Assembly (NCBI RefSeq): GCF_900220965.1
Contig: NZ_OBQC01000001.1
Span: 248,001-312,000 of the forward strand
DNA from: Ureibacillus acetophenoni
Lineage (GTDB): Bacteria > Bacillota > Bacilli > Bacillales_A > Planococcaceae
Direction of reading: 5' to 3'
DNA: 64,000 nt
Of the stretch, positions 27,701 to 35,696 are shown in pieces. The notes beneath the pieces were generated by a model. The model was not told where the DNA came from. It saw only the letters and a program-made list of their open reading frames with translations, and made no database searches. A program made the position numbers and the translations under genes. Numbering within the stretch: position 1 is the stretch's first letter; each line of letters begins with the position of its first letter.

Positions 27701-28423
27701 GTAGATGAAACTTTATATGAAGAAATTCATAAAAGATTTACGGCAAAGTATCCTTTTGAAAAATCTATTACGAAAAAATCAAAGACAACAGTTACTGAAA
27801 TTAAACGAATCGAAAATCTCCAGCGTCTTGAAGAAGATGAAGTGGAAATTGAAGAGCCTCGGAAATTTAAGAGCGTTGCCAAAAGACCAATGTTTCTTCA
27901 ACAAAAAGGATTGTCTAGTACGGAAATAGGTACTGCTATTCATACAGTGATGCAGCACGCACCAAAGGCTGGATTCCAATCAATTGATGAAGTCGATACC
28001 TATTTACAAAATCTCGTGGATCGTCAATTGTTAACAGAGGAAGAAGTTAGTGTCGTTGATCGTGATAAGGTAATGAAATTTTTCGAATCTGCCATTGGAC
28101 AAAGATTTACTCGTGCCAAAAAGATTTATCGTGAATTACCATTTACTTTAAGTAGAACCGATCAAGACGGAGATCGTCAAATAATTCAAGGGATTATCGA
28201 CTGTTTATTTTTAGATGAAGATAATCAGTGGATTTTACTTGATTATAAAACGGATAAAATATTACCTCATTTCCAAGAGGAGCCTGCATTATCGAAGGAA
28301 ATGAATGAACGGTATGGTGTGCAACTTCGTATTTACAGTGAAGCTGTCACGGCTGTGATAGGTGTAGAAGTCGATGAAAAGTTAATTTATTTATACAATG
28401 CTCAAAAAGAAATACAGTTATAA
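24701..28423 (+). CDS. addA: ATP-dependent helicase/nuclease subunit AddA
   Basis: AddA is the 3'-5' UvrD-type helicase subunit, with a second nuclease domain. It has 1240 residues. Walker A AAAGSGKT is near residue 35. Helicase motifs are VTFTNASAAEMRHR, STLHSFC, VDEYQDTN, FMVGDVKQSIYRFR, VTIHSSKGLEYPVVF and YVAMTRAKERLIL. The C-terminal nuclease core is GIIDCLFLDEDNQWILLDYKTDK near residue 1175-1190, followed by YGVQLRIYSEAV. The start ATG 24701 lies inside addB. The middle region (about residues 540-580) carries an acidic insert (ESDEESDEEFKAID). No sbcCD follows, unlike B. subtilis; a hairpin and a DUF418 gene come next. Confidence 0.98.
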   Translation: MREIPTKGPDVTWTDEQWKAIWATGQDTLVSAAAGSGKTAVLINRMIEKVIDIENPIDVDELLVVTFTNASAAEMRHRMAEALEKEIAKDPHNQHLRRQLSLVNKAQISTLHSFCLSIVRQYAYLLNIDPGFRLANEGESSLLKDDVLAEVLEEAYADKEESKVNAIYRLVDSFTSDRDDQEIETLIDKLYQTSLVHPKPTEWLRSLSEQYKLGDDVTIDELPYIGHVKNAIKFSLQEAYSYIEEMRQLALKPDGPAPYGETAEIDFMLLQEAFRRLENGTWQDIYDYFHSLKWETLSRKKQDSDPELKELAKKKRDQAKKIVTKIKEDFFTRTPSRLLEEIRLMAPMIETLVQLTENYGRKFKAAKLERGLLDFSDLEHYALEILSVNEDGTLKPSEVAKEFQQKFKEVLVDEYQDTNMLQETILQLVKSGEEVDGNLFMVGDVKQSIYRFRLAEPMLFLNKYLTFEEEPENSGLKIDLNANFRSRKEVLHATNFVFEQIMGTTVGEIEYDEKAGLKPSAPYDDVETPVELAILYEQQDNGESDEESDEEFKAIDAVMEEEIKKSQQEARFIIKRIQELMASGTTVYNAKEKDPAKRVRPLRYSDIVILMRSMNWSNDLVEEFKAAGIPLYAESSKGYFEALEVMVMINVLTIVDNPYQDIPLASVLRSPFVGLTENELALIRLAKKNVPFYEALKTFVQEEGSGISSNTQEKLHSFLQNLEIWRDMARRGSLSDLIWKIYSDTNYYEMVGAMANGKQRQANLRTLHDRALMYEKTSFRGLFRFLRFINRMKSRGDDLGVAKSIGEKDDVVRLVTIHSSKGLEYPVVFVAGLGRAFNQMDFSNSYLFDQQYGFAVKAIDPENRIMYTSLPFLAMKEKKILEMKAEEMRILYVAMTRAKERLILVGSVKDFKKTSAKWCEAGHTLGDVLPEFVRARAKNYLDWIGPAIARHECFSSYYEDSFTPVQHPSKWVVSAISNETFLNNQRSNEEKENNDLVSHDVDETLYEEIHKRFTAKYPFEKSITKKSKTTVTEIKRIENLQRLEEDEVEIEEPRKFKSVAKRPMFLQQKGLSSTEIGTAIHTVMQHAPKAGFQSIDEVDTYLQNLVDRQLLTEEEVSVVDRDKVMKFFESAIGQRFTRAKKIYRELPFTLSRTDQDGDRQIIQGIIDCLFLDEDNQWILLDYKTDKILPHFQEEPALSKEMNERYGVQLRIYSEAVTAVIGVEVDEKLIYLYNAQKEIQL

Positions 28424-28430
28424 TATAGAT

Positions 28431-28464
28431 GAGAGGATGAATGTTCATAAACAAACATCCTCTC
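28431..28464 (+). terminator. Hairpin after addA, probable weak terminator
   Basis: GAGAGGATG and CATCCTCTC form a perfect 9-bp stem, but only a mixed TATATT tract follows. Confidence 0.6.
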
Positions 28465-28526
28465 TATATTCAATTTTGGCGTTAAAATACATAAAAGGGA
28501 ACTGTACTTGAGAAGGGGGTCGAGTT

Positions 28527-29687
28527 GTGGAATTTAAACCAACTACACTGAATGAGCGAATCGATTCAATAGATATTATTAGAGGATTTAGTTTACTAGG
28601 AATTTTACTCGTAAACATATTTGGATTCTATCTTCCGATGCCACATATAGATTTGCAAAACTGGTTTACAGAAGCAATGGATATTATATGGCATCAAACA
28701 TTAGATATTTATGTACAGAGTAGTTTTTATCCTTTGTTTTCAATGTTATTTGGATATGGAATTGCTATGCAATATTTAAAGGCTGAGAAAACTGGGGTTC
28801 GTTTTTATTCATTTGCGAGAAAACGATTGATCGTCCTGTTTGTTTTAGGAATGCTACATGCCTTATTTATTTGGTGGGGCGATATTTTGGCAATGTATGC
28901 CTTCTGTGGTTTCTTCCTATTATTATTTATTCGTTTTAACCCAAAGATGATTCTTACTTTTGGATTAGTTATTTATGGATTATTGCATGTTATGATTCTC
29001 GGTGGGTATGGAATGTTAGGTATTGCCAATGAGAAAATGGAAGCAATTCCTGTGAACATTGTTATGGTAGAAAGTGCACTTTCTGCTTATGGTATTGGGG
29101 GCTGGGGTGAGGCCTTTAGTCAACGATTAAATGATTTAACCGTACAAATGAACCCGTCGATGTGGATTTTCTCATTATTTACTATATTACCTTATATGTT
29201 AATAGGGGCTGCCTTTGCAAAGTGGCGTTTAATCGAAAGAGCGAAAAGTCTAAAAGGGTTATGGATCTCATTTGCAGTCATTTGTAACGCTTTAGGATTG
29301 TTCATAAAAAGTGCTCCATTTATGTATGAAAGAACATATTTATTAGAGTATTTAAAAGTTTATATTGGTGGCCCGATTTTAGCGATTGGATATATGGCTT
29401 TAATTGTTTGTATTTGTTTACTACCATTTGCGACGAAAATATTGCAACCAATTGGACTAGCAGGGCGTATGTCTTTAACGATTTATATTATGCAATCTAT
29501 TATTTGTACTATTATATTCTATGATTATGGATTTGGGTTATATGGACAAGTAAATGTACAAATGGGTGTATTAATTGCTCTTGTTATTTTTATTGTACAG
29601 ATTATATTTGCACTAAGTTGGTTCATGAAGTTTAAGCAGGGACCTCTAGAATATGCCGTGAAAAAAATTACTTATAAAACATTGTAA
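28527..29687 (+). CDS. DUF418-family integral membrane protein
   Basis: A 386-residue polytopic protein with the N-terminal signature RIDSIDIIRGFSLLGILLVNIFGF and the C-terminal DUF418 block (LLPFATKILQPIGLAGRMSLTIYIMQSIICTIIFY), related to YeiB and YxaH and distantly to membrane acyltransferases. About ten hydrophobic segments are seen. The biochemical role is unknown. The start is GTG 28527 behind GAAGGGGGT. It stands alone between addA and yisK; the 180 bases after it are AT-rich without a clear terminator. Confidence 0.85.
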   Translation: MEFKPTTLNERIDSIDIIRGFSLLGILLVNIFGFYLPMPHIDLQNWFTEAMDIIWHQTLDIYVQSSFYPLFSMLFGYGIAMQYLKAEKTGVRFYSFARKRLIVLFVLGMLHALFIWWGDILAMYAFCGFFLLLFIRFNPKMILTFGLVIYGLLHVMILGGYGMLGIANEKMEAIPVNIVMVESALSAYGIGGWGEAFSQRLNDLTVQMNPSMWIFSLFTILPYMLIGAAFAKWRLIERAKSLKGLWISFAVICNALGLFIKSAPFMYERTYLLEYLKVYIGGPILAIGYMALIVCICLLPFATKILQPIGLAGRMSLTIYIMQSIICTIIFYDYGFGLYGQVNVQMGVLIALVIFIVQIIFALSWFMKFKQGPLEYAVKKITYKTL

Positions 29688-29866
29688 GAAAAGTAGGACA
29701 ATTGAAATTGTTTGATGTATGATGAAATCAAATCATTTTTAATGAGTACATTTTTGGTCAAAAAATGATTTAAGAAAACCCCATATAATAGGAAGAAATA
29801 TTATTAATCTAATAATATTCTAATAGACTGTAATTGGGATATTAAAAATAAGGAGAGCTTGTAAAA

Positions 29867-30769
29867 ATGAAGATTTTGTCTTTTAAGTTCAATGGTGAAA
29901 TAAAATTCGGTCCGAAAGTTAAGAAAGAAGATGCTGTATGGGATGTATTAAAAATTCAACAAGACCTTAAAGTATTGCCATCATTTCCATCAGATATTAT
30001 CGGCGGAATTTCTTTAGGCTTTGATTTTGTTGAGCAAATTCGAAAACTTGTAGAAGCAGCTAGAAATTCAGGTGAAGAAAATAAATATAAATATGAGTTT
30101 TCAACAATCGAGTGGTTATCACCGATCCCTAGAACGCCTAAAAACATCATTTGTATCGGAAAAAATTACGATGAACATGCAAAAGAAATGGGTGCAAAAG
30201 AAGCCCCTAAAAATTTAGTTGTTTTTACAAAAGCTCCATCGGCAATCGCAGCAGATCATCAAGTATTACCAATTCATGCGGATAAAACAAATGCTTTAGA
30301 TTATGAAGGTGAACTTGCCGTTGTAATTGGTAAAGTAGGTAAAGATATTCCAAAAAATCAAGCGATTGACTACATATTTGGTTATACGATTGCAAATGAC
30401 ATTACGGCTCGCGACTTGCAAGAACGTCATATTCAGTTTTTCCTAGGCAAATCATTAGAAGGTACTTGTCCAATGGGGCCATATTTAGTAACAAAAGATG
30501 AAATTCCGAACCCACAAAATCTTACAGTAGTAACAAAAGTAAATAGTGAAGTACGTCAAAATGGAACTACGAGAGATATGATGTTCCCTGTAGAAGATTT
30601 AATCTCAATCTTATCTCAATACGTAACGTTAGAACCTGGCGATGTTATATTAACAGGAACGCCTGCAGGAGTTGGTAAGGGAATGAACCCTCCAACATTC
30701 TTACGTGCTGGTGATGAAGTGAAGATTTCTATTGAGGGAATTGGTACTTTAGTAAACCGCTTTGAATAA
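29867..30769 (+). CDS. yisK: Fumarylacetoacetate hydrolase-family protein YisK
   Basis: An FAH-superfamily enzyme of 300 residues. B. subtilis YisK is reported as an oxaloacetate decarboxylase that also interacts with the cytoskeletal protein Mbl. The N-terminal 90 residues form the small YisK-type domain. The FAH core begins at PRTPKNIICIGKNYDEHAKEMG. The metal and active-site motif DYEGELAVVIGK and the GRxxLEGTCPMGPYLVT-like region (FFLGKSLEGTCPMGPYLVT) are intact, as is the C-terminal GDVILTGTPAGVGKGM. ATG 29867 lies behind AAGGAGAG. It is followed by yisL as in B. subtilis, which is the main reason for the symbol. Confidence 0.85.
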   Translation: MKILSFKFNGEIKFGPKVKKEDAVWDVLKIQQDLKVLPSFPSDIIGGISLGFDFVEQIRKLVEAARNSGEENKYKYEFSTIEWLSPIPRTPKNIICIGKNYDEHAKEMGAKEAPKNLVVFTKAPSAIAADHQVLPIHADKTNALDYEGELAVVIGKVGKDIPKNQAIDYIFGYTIANDITARDLQERHIQFFLGKSLEGTCPMGPYLVTKDEIPNPQNLTVVTKVNSEVRQNGTTRDMMFPVEDLISILSQYVTLEPGDVILTGTPAGVGKGMNPPTFLRAGDEVKISIEGIGTLVNRFE

Positions 30770-30863
30770 AAGATTCTACAATTGCATGGTTAACTATTAT
30801 ATTTGAATCCCTAACTTGAGTCTGGTAGTATAGGAATGATATGACAATAAAGGTGGGGAAACA

Positions 30864-31226
30864 ATGAGCTTTTTAACTGACTCAACACATTTACACATAA
30901 CTACTTGGGTAGTTGCAATTGTATTATTTTTAGTTGCAGCGTTAGCTACTAATTCAAAAGCAGTTCACATGATTCTACGACTATTCTATATTTTAATTAT
31001 CATTACAGGTGCTGCATTGTTCTATAAAACAATGAGCTATGGAATGGGTATGGAATATGGCATCAAGTTCCTTTTAGGAGTATTAACTATCGGTATGATG
31101 GAAATGGTGCTAGTTCGTAAATCTAAAGGTAAACCAACAACAATGTTTTGGATCCTATTTGCAGTATTCTTATTTGCAACTTTATTCTATGGATTCAAAT
31201 TACCAATGGGTGCGAAATTATTCTAA
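30864..31226 (+). CDS. yisL: YisL, DUF1516 small membrane protein
   Basis: A 120-residue protein with four predicted helices, close to B. subtilis YisL: the N-terminal THLHITTWVVAIVLF, the central HMILRLFYILIIITGAALFY and the MEMVLVRKSKGK region agree with the family. The function is unknown. ATG 30864 lies behind AAGGTGGGG. The 94-base gap from yisK shows no terminator, so the two may be co-transcribed. A perfect terminator follows immediately. Confidence 0.87.
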   Translation: MSFLTDSTHLHITTWVVAIVLFLVAALATNSKAVHMILRLFYILIIITGAALFYKTMSYGMGMEYGIKFLLGVLTIGMMEMVLVRKSKGKPTTMFWILFAVFLFATLFYGFKLPMGAKLF

Positions 31227-31232
31227 TTATTT

Positions 31233-31262
31233 ACGCAAAGTACTTAGTACTTTGCGTTTTTT
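31233..31262 (+). terminator. Terminator of yisL
   Basis: Perfect arms ACGCAAAGTAC and GTACTTTGCGT with a 3-base loop, followed by six T. Confidence 0.96.
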
Positions 31263-31300
31263 CATGTCTGGGGAGATAGGGGTTAGTGGCCCGGAAGTCA

Positions 31301-31455
31301 ATGAAGGACATTTGGAAGCGGAAATCTAGTTGAAATGTCTTTCATGAGGTGGATGAAGGACATTTGGAAGTGAAAATCCAGCTGAAATGTCTTTCATGAG
31401 GTGGATAAAGGACATTTGGAAGTGAAAATCCAGTTGAAATGTCTTTCATAAGGTA
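31301..31455. repeat. Three-unit hairpin repeat, 52-bp period (family 2)
   Basis: GACATTTGGAAG occurs at 31307, 31359 and 31411, an exact 52-bp period. Each unit holds an inverted repeat, AAATGTCTTTCAT and ATGAAGGACATTT, with a 7-base loop (GAGGTGG) and one G-T mismatch. Between hairpins lies a block like AAGTGAAAATCCAG. The design (TGTC at the left arm, GACA at the right arm, about 51 bp pitch) resembles family 1, but the arm sequence differs. It starts about 40 bases after the yisL terminator. Confidence 0.85.
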
Positions 31456-31572
31456 GATGAAGACCATTATGATCACAAAAATAATCAGAAGTGGCCCTGA
31501 TAATGCGGGATCAAGACCAATATTAGCCCAATATAGTACAGAACCGGTCTTCATGCCGCAAAATAAAGTCAT
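31342..31572 (-). other. Uncertain small membrane ORF, or remnant, ending in the repeat
   Basis: A 76-codon frame. The first 41 residues (TLFCGMKTGSVLYWANIGLD, then a hydrophobic helix PLLIIFVIIMVFIYL) look like natural protein. The last third is encoded by the family 2 repeat and ends NVLYPPHERHFSW... within it. No good ribosome binding site precedes ATG 31572. It may be a decayed gene whose end was replaced by repeats, or chance. I do not recognise a family. Confidence 0.25.
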
Positions 31573-31887
31573 TTCAAAGATTTAAACCAATAATAAAACC
31601 ATTTAGAAGCCAAAAATTTTACAGCTGAACAATTTGTCACTTTTCTGTCGCAATTCCATTTGAAATACAGATTTTCATTGGAAATATGTGCACTACAACG
31701 GTTTTGTTTGGTAAAATTACGATGGATTTATATGTTCGTAGAAAATCCTTGATGACATAAATGTGTAATATAACTTAGATTATTAGTAGTTGTCACTCAT
31801 CAAACACTCAATAATAATTTATGGGTTACACAAAATAACAAGTATAAGTAAAAGTGTTTTGCAGTAATTGATAGGAGATGGATATTC
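31573..31887. other. AT-rich gap upstream of the GH13-like gene
   Basis: About 315 bases with no frame of note. They must carry the promoter of the GH13-like gene, but several AT-rich candidates exist and none stands out. The ribosome binding site AGGAGATGG at 31873-31881 is clear. Confidence 0.4.
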
Positions 31888-33345
31888 TTGAAATTTAAGA
31901 AGTGGATTAGTGCCATGGCAGCTACAGTTCTTGCAGCTACGTTGACCGTAACACCTATAGTGAATGCTGAGGAAACAAGAACAATTGCAGATGAAAGTAT
32001 ATATGATGTATTAGTCGATCGTTATTATAACGGTACGAGTGCCAATGATATTGATGCAGACTCAACTGACCCAATAAAATTTAACGGTGGAGATTTCGTT
32101 GGATTAACAAAACAACTTTCTCAAATCTCTAAAATGGGTTTTACCATTATTTCTCTAGGTTCAGTATTTCCTACAGAAAAATATGATGGGTCACTAGTGA
32201 CGTCCTATTCAGGATTTGAACCTCGATTTGGGACAGAAGAAGAATTTGAATCACTAGTTAACACTATTAACAAAAATAAAATTAAAACGATGATTGATTT
32301 CCCATTATCTTATGTAAGCGAAAACCATGAATGGGCACAGGATTCAACAAAGGCAGACTGGGTTTTAGAAACTACAAATGGACAAGTTCGATGGGATTTA
32401 TCGAATGAAGAAATACAAAAGGCACTGATTGATGCTATCGTACAAATTGTCTCAACATATGACGTAGGTGGAATAAGATTAACCAACCTTGATAATGCTG
32501 ATACGAACTTTGTTAACGAAATAATCGGAGCCATTAAAGAAGTTAATGCTGATATATATGTTATTTCTAAAGAAGAGAGCGATGCAGATTTAGATGCAAC
32601 TTATCATAATGATACGTTTCAAATTTTCCGCTCAATCTACAAAAATGTAGATCAAGATTCAACGCAACTGTTTAAAAATTTAGAACCATTTATGAATGGT
32701 GATGGAAAGCCTACTCAAATAATGCTTGATCATATTCAATCGGATCGATTTATTATGGATGTTGAAGCATTTCCACCAACACGTGCAAAACTTGCTTTAG
32801 CTACAACGTTATTGCTACCGGGTCTTCCTGTAATGCAATATGGTACAGAAATAGCGATGAATGGTGCAGCAGGTCCAGAATCGCACCAAGCTTATCACTT
32901 TAAGACAGAAGAAGAACTAGTAGATTTTGTAAAAAATATACAAACATTAAGAAATAGTTCTGATACGTTACGTATGGGCGAATTCACATTAATAGAAAAT
33001 GATAATGGTTTATTAACTTTTATGCGTTCTTCTGATAGTGAAAAATGGATTGTTGTAATTAATAACACTGGGAAAACGCAAAGAATAGATGTTTCTGAAG
33101 AGTTAGTTGGAGAAGGTAAAGAACTTCAAGGTATGCTTGAATCTGAACTTGTTAAGGTAAACAAAGAAGGAACATTTCCAATTGTACTAGATCGAGAAAT
33201 CGTGGAGATTTTCCAAGTGATTGATGAAAGAGGTATTAATATACCTTATCTGATTGCTTTAGGATTTGTATATGTTATATTCATAGCATTTATTATTGCA
33301 ATTATGAGAAAAGCAAAACGAACGAAATCAGAGAAATCAGAATAA
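31888..33345 (+). CDS. Membrane-anchored GH13 (alpha-amylase-like) protein lacking the catalytic triad
   Basis: The start is TTG 31888. Residues 1-27 are a signal peptide (cleavage near VNA). Residues 35-370 follow the GH13 barrel: DVLVDRYYNG, GGDFVGLTKQLSQISKMGFTIISL and LALATTLLLPGLPVMQYGTEIAMNG are family-like. A C-terminal helix near residues 450-472 and a basic tail anchor it. All four GH13 catalytic motifs are degenerate: motif I DFPLSY (usual DxxxNH), motif II GIRLTNLDN with Thr 199 at the nucleophile Asp, motif III VISKE with Lys 228 at the acid Glu, motif IV LDHIQSDRF with Gln 284 at the stabilising Asp. It is therefore probably a non-catalytic surface protein that binds glycans or cell-wall polymer. 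The frame is intact and well spaced, so it is unlikely to be a decaying gene. Neighbours give no clue. Confidence 0.8.
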   Translation: MKFKKWISAMAATVLAATLTVTPIVNAEETRTIADESIYDVLVDRYYNGTSANDIDADSTDPIKFNGGDFVGLTKQLSQISKMGFTIISLGSVFPTEKYDGSLVTSYSGFEPRFGTEEEFESLVNTINKNKIKTMIDFPLSYVSENHEWAQDSTKADWVLETTNGQVRWDLSNEEIQKALIDAIVQIVSTYDVGGIRLTNLDNADTNFVNEIIGAIKEVNADIYVISKEESDADLDATYHNDTFQIFRSIYKNVDQDSTQLFKNLEPFMNGDGKPTQIMLDHIQSDRFIMDVEAFPPTRAKLALATTLLLPGLPVMQYGTEIAMNGAAGPESHQAYHFKTEEELVDFVKNIQTLRNSSDTLRMGEFTLIENDNGLLTFMRSSDSEKWIVVINNTGKTQRIDVSEELVGEGKELQGMLESELVKVNKEGTFPIVLDREIVEIFQVIDERGINIPYLIALGFVYVIFIAFIIAIMRKAKRTKSEKSE

Positions 33346-33357
33346 AATTAAACGAGT

Positions 33358-33405
33358 AAAGAGCTATTTAAATTGAGTAATCAATTTAAAATAGCTCTTT
33401 TTATT
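33358..33405 (+). terminator. Terminator of the GH13-like gene
   Basis: A long stem of AAAGAGCTATTTAAATTGA with its near-complement, 4-base loop GTAA, ending CTCTTTTTATTTTT. Confidence 0.92.
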
Positions 33406-33741
33406 TTTAGTAAATTTCCACTATGATTGCTTTACTGCACTAACGGAATAAATCGAATTTTGACAAAATTTCAATTTAACTTAGTGAAGAAAAGTCTATT
33501 AAAATACTAAAAGTTTAGATAATTAGTTTGAAATTAATAAACATATATCGTGATGCATATAAATAATATTACCTAGATAATTGTAAAAATTATTACAATA
33601 TTTTGTCGAACAATGCCGAATAAATGAAAATTACAAAAATTCTCTTAATTTACGTTGACAAGGAGTAAGTTTCTTAAATATAATTTCTATAAATTTAAAA
33701 CATTTGTAATAATTCGAAAAACAATTGGGAGGAGGAGTATT
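33406..33741. other. AT-rich regulatory gap before the oligopeptide operon
   Basis: About 335 bases, very AT-rich. It holds the CodY-like box at 33456-33470 and, at the end, the ribosome binding site GGGAGGAGGAG (33727-33737). Several TATAAT-like hexamers exist; no single promoter can be chosen by eye. Confidence 0.45.
33456..33470 (+). promoter_or_regulatory. CodY-like box upstream of the oligopeptide operon
   Basis: AATTTTGACAAAATT matches the CodY consensus AATTTTCWGAAAATT at 13 of 15 positions (the C and G flanking W are exchanged). CodY represses peptide transport in rich medium in B. subtilis, so the placement is sensible, but AT-rich DNA makes near matches common. Confidence 0.4.
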
Positions 33742-34770
33742 TTGAAGACAACTGATGAGCTGTTGAGAATTAAAAACTTACATACAGGGTTCCGTATTAA
33801 AGATACATATTTCGATGCAGTCGACAATGTTTCTTTATCACTTCGCAAAAATGAAATTCTCGCTATCGTAGGTGAGTCAGGTTGTGGAAAGAGTACGTTA
33901 GCAACATCAATCATTGGTTTGCTAGATCGAAACAAAACACGCATCCAGGGAGAAATATTATATAAAAATAAGAATTTAGCGAGTATGACGGAAGAAGAGC
34001 TAAATGAAGTTCGTGGTTTAGATATTAGTATGATTTTCCAGGACCCACTATCTGCATTAAATCCATTAATGAGAATTGGTGAGCAAATCGAAGAAGGCCT
34101 AATCTATCATACTAAGTTAACAAAAGAAGAAAGAAAAGCACGTGTAATTGAACTATTAAATCAAGTAGGGATTCGCAATCCAGAACGTGTAGCAAGACAA
34201 TTTCCACACCAGTTATCTGGGGGGATGCGTCAAAGGGTAATTATAGCAATCGCTATTTCTTGTAAACCACAAATCATCATTGCAGACGAACCAACAACTG
34301 CTTTAGATGTTACGATTCAAGCGCAAATTTTAGATTTATTAATCGATTTACAAAATGAAACAGGTGCGGGAATTATTTTAATTACCCACGATTTAGGTGT
34401 CGTTGCAGAAATAGCGGATAGGGTAGCAGTTATGTATGCAGGTGAGATTATTGAAATAGCACCAGTGGATGTGTTATTTAACGATCCAAAACATCCATAT
34501 ACGAGATCCTTATTTAATTCTATTCCGCAAATGAGTCAAGAGAATGCTAGATTAAATGTAATCGAAGGTATTGTTCCTTCACTTATGAACCTACCACGAG
34601 AAGGATGTCGTTTTTCTTCACGAATTTCATGGATACCTGAAGAGGCACATGAGGATAACCCAACTTTACATGAGATTTCACCAGGTCACTTTGTTAGATG
34701 TACTTGTTGGAAACATTTCCACTTCAAGAGCGATATAGGGGGTAGCCATCATGTTTATGCAGATCAATAA
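33742..34770 (+). CDS. oppD: Oligopeptide ABC transporter ATPase OppD (AppD-like)
   Basis: First of two ATPases powering peptide import. The start is TTG 33742, 5 bases after GGGAGGAGGAG; the longer frame from 33655 has no such site. Walker A is GESGCGKSTL near residue 45, the signature LSGGMRQR, Walker B IIADEPTTALD. The C-terminal peptide-transporter extension (HPYTRSLFNSIPQ..., EGCRFSSRI) has fewer cysteines than the iron-sulfur-binding members. 342 residues. The last 20 bases overlap oppF. The D-F-B-C-A order resembles the app operon of B. subtilis (D-F-A-B-C) more than opp (A-B-C-D-F), so an app assignment is possible. Confidence 0.9.
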   Translation: MKTTDELLRIKNLHTGFRIKDTYFDAVDNVSLSLRKNEILAIVGESGCGKSTLATSIIGLLDRNKTRIQGEILYKNKNLASMTEEELNEVRGLDISMIFQDPLSALNPLMRIGEQIEEGLIYHTKLTKEERKARVIELLNQVGIRNPERVARQFPHQLSGGMRQRVIIAIAISCKPQIIIADEPTTALDVTIQAQILDLLIDLQNETGAGIILITHDLGVVAEIADRVAVMYAGEIIEIAPVDVLFNDPKHPYTRSLFNSIPQMSQENARLNVIEGIVPSLMNLPREGCRFSSRISWIPEEAHEDNPTLHEISPGHFVRCTCWKHFHFKSDIGGSHHVYADQ

Positions 34771-35695
34771 CTTAAAAGTTCATTATCCAGTACGTGGTGG
34801 TTTTTTTAATACAGTAATAGACCACATTCATGCTGTCGATGGAATTAGTATGGAGTTTGATAAAGGAAAGGCATATGGTCTAGTAGGTGAATCTGGATGT
34901 GGAAAGTCAACAACGGGTAAATCTATTATTGGACTTGAAAAAATTACGTCAGGGAACATCATTTATGAAGGCGAAGATGTAACGAACAAACGTCGTGACA
35001 GAAAATCTGCTTATAACCGGGATATTCAAATGATCTTCCAAGATTCTCATTCTGCTATGAATCCAAGAAAGCGTGTTCAAGATATTTTAGCTGAGCCTAT
35101 TCGAAACTTTTTGAAACTATCACCTCAAGAAGAGAGAAAAAGAATTAATGAGCTATTAGCAATCGTAGGGATGCCTGAAGATTCGAAGTTAAAATATCCA
35201 CACGAATTTTCTGGTGGTCAGAAACAACGACTTGGAATTGCAAGAGCAATTGCAACAAATCCAAAATTAATTATTGCGGATGAACCTGTATCAGCTCTCG
35301 ATTTGTCGGTACAAGCACAAGTTTTAAACTTTATGAAAGATATTCAAAACGAGTACGGCTTAACTTATTTATTTATCTCCCACGATTTGGGTGTTGTAAA
35401 GCATATGTGTGAACACATTTCAATAATGTATAAAGGACGCTTTGTTGAAACGGGGGCAACAAAAGAAATTTTTGAAAACCCTCAACATATTTACACGAAA
35501 CGTTTACTATCAGCAATTCCTGAAGTTTCACCAACCGGAAGGAATGCTCGTAAACGAGAAAGAATAAACGTAGAAACACACTATCAAAAAGAGCATAGTT
35601 TATCTTTTGACGAGAGTGGACGAGTGTTTGATTTAGTTCCAGTTTCTGAAACTCATTTCGTAGCAGCATCTCCGAATGTGAAGGAGGTCATCTAA
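34751..35695 (+). CDS. oppF: Oligopeptide ABC transporter ATPase OppF (AppF-like)
   Basis: Second ATPase of the importer. 314 residues. Walker A GESGCGKSTTGK near residue 47, signature FSGGQKQRLGIARAI, Walker B IIADEPVSALDLS, H-loop FISHDLGVV, then the oligopeptide extension HIYTKRLLSAIPEVSPTGR. ATG 34751 has AGGGGGT upstream, inside the end of oppD, so translation is coupled. The extended C-terminal tail after residue 265 is family-typical. It stops one base before oppB. Confidence 0.9.
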   Translation: MFMQINNLKVHYPVRGGFFNTVIDHIHAVDGISMEFDKGKAYGLVGESGCGKSTTGKSIIGLEKITSGNIIYEGEDVTNKRRDRKSAYNRDIQMIFQDSHSAMNPRKRVQDILAEPIRNFLKLSPQEERKRINELLAIVGMPEDSKLKYPHEFSGGQKQRLGIARAIATNPKLIIADEPVSALDLSVQAQVLNFMKDIQNEYGLTYLFISHDLGVVKHMCEHISIMYKGRFVETGATKEIFENPQHIYTKRLLSAIPEVSPTGRNARKRERINVETHYQKEHSLSFDESGRVFDLVPVSETHFVAASPNVKEVI

Positions 35696-35696
35696 T

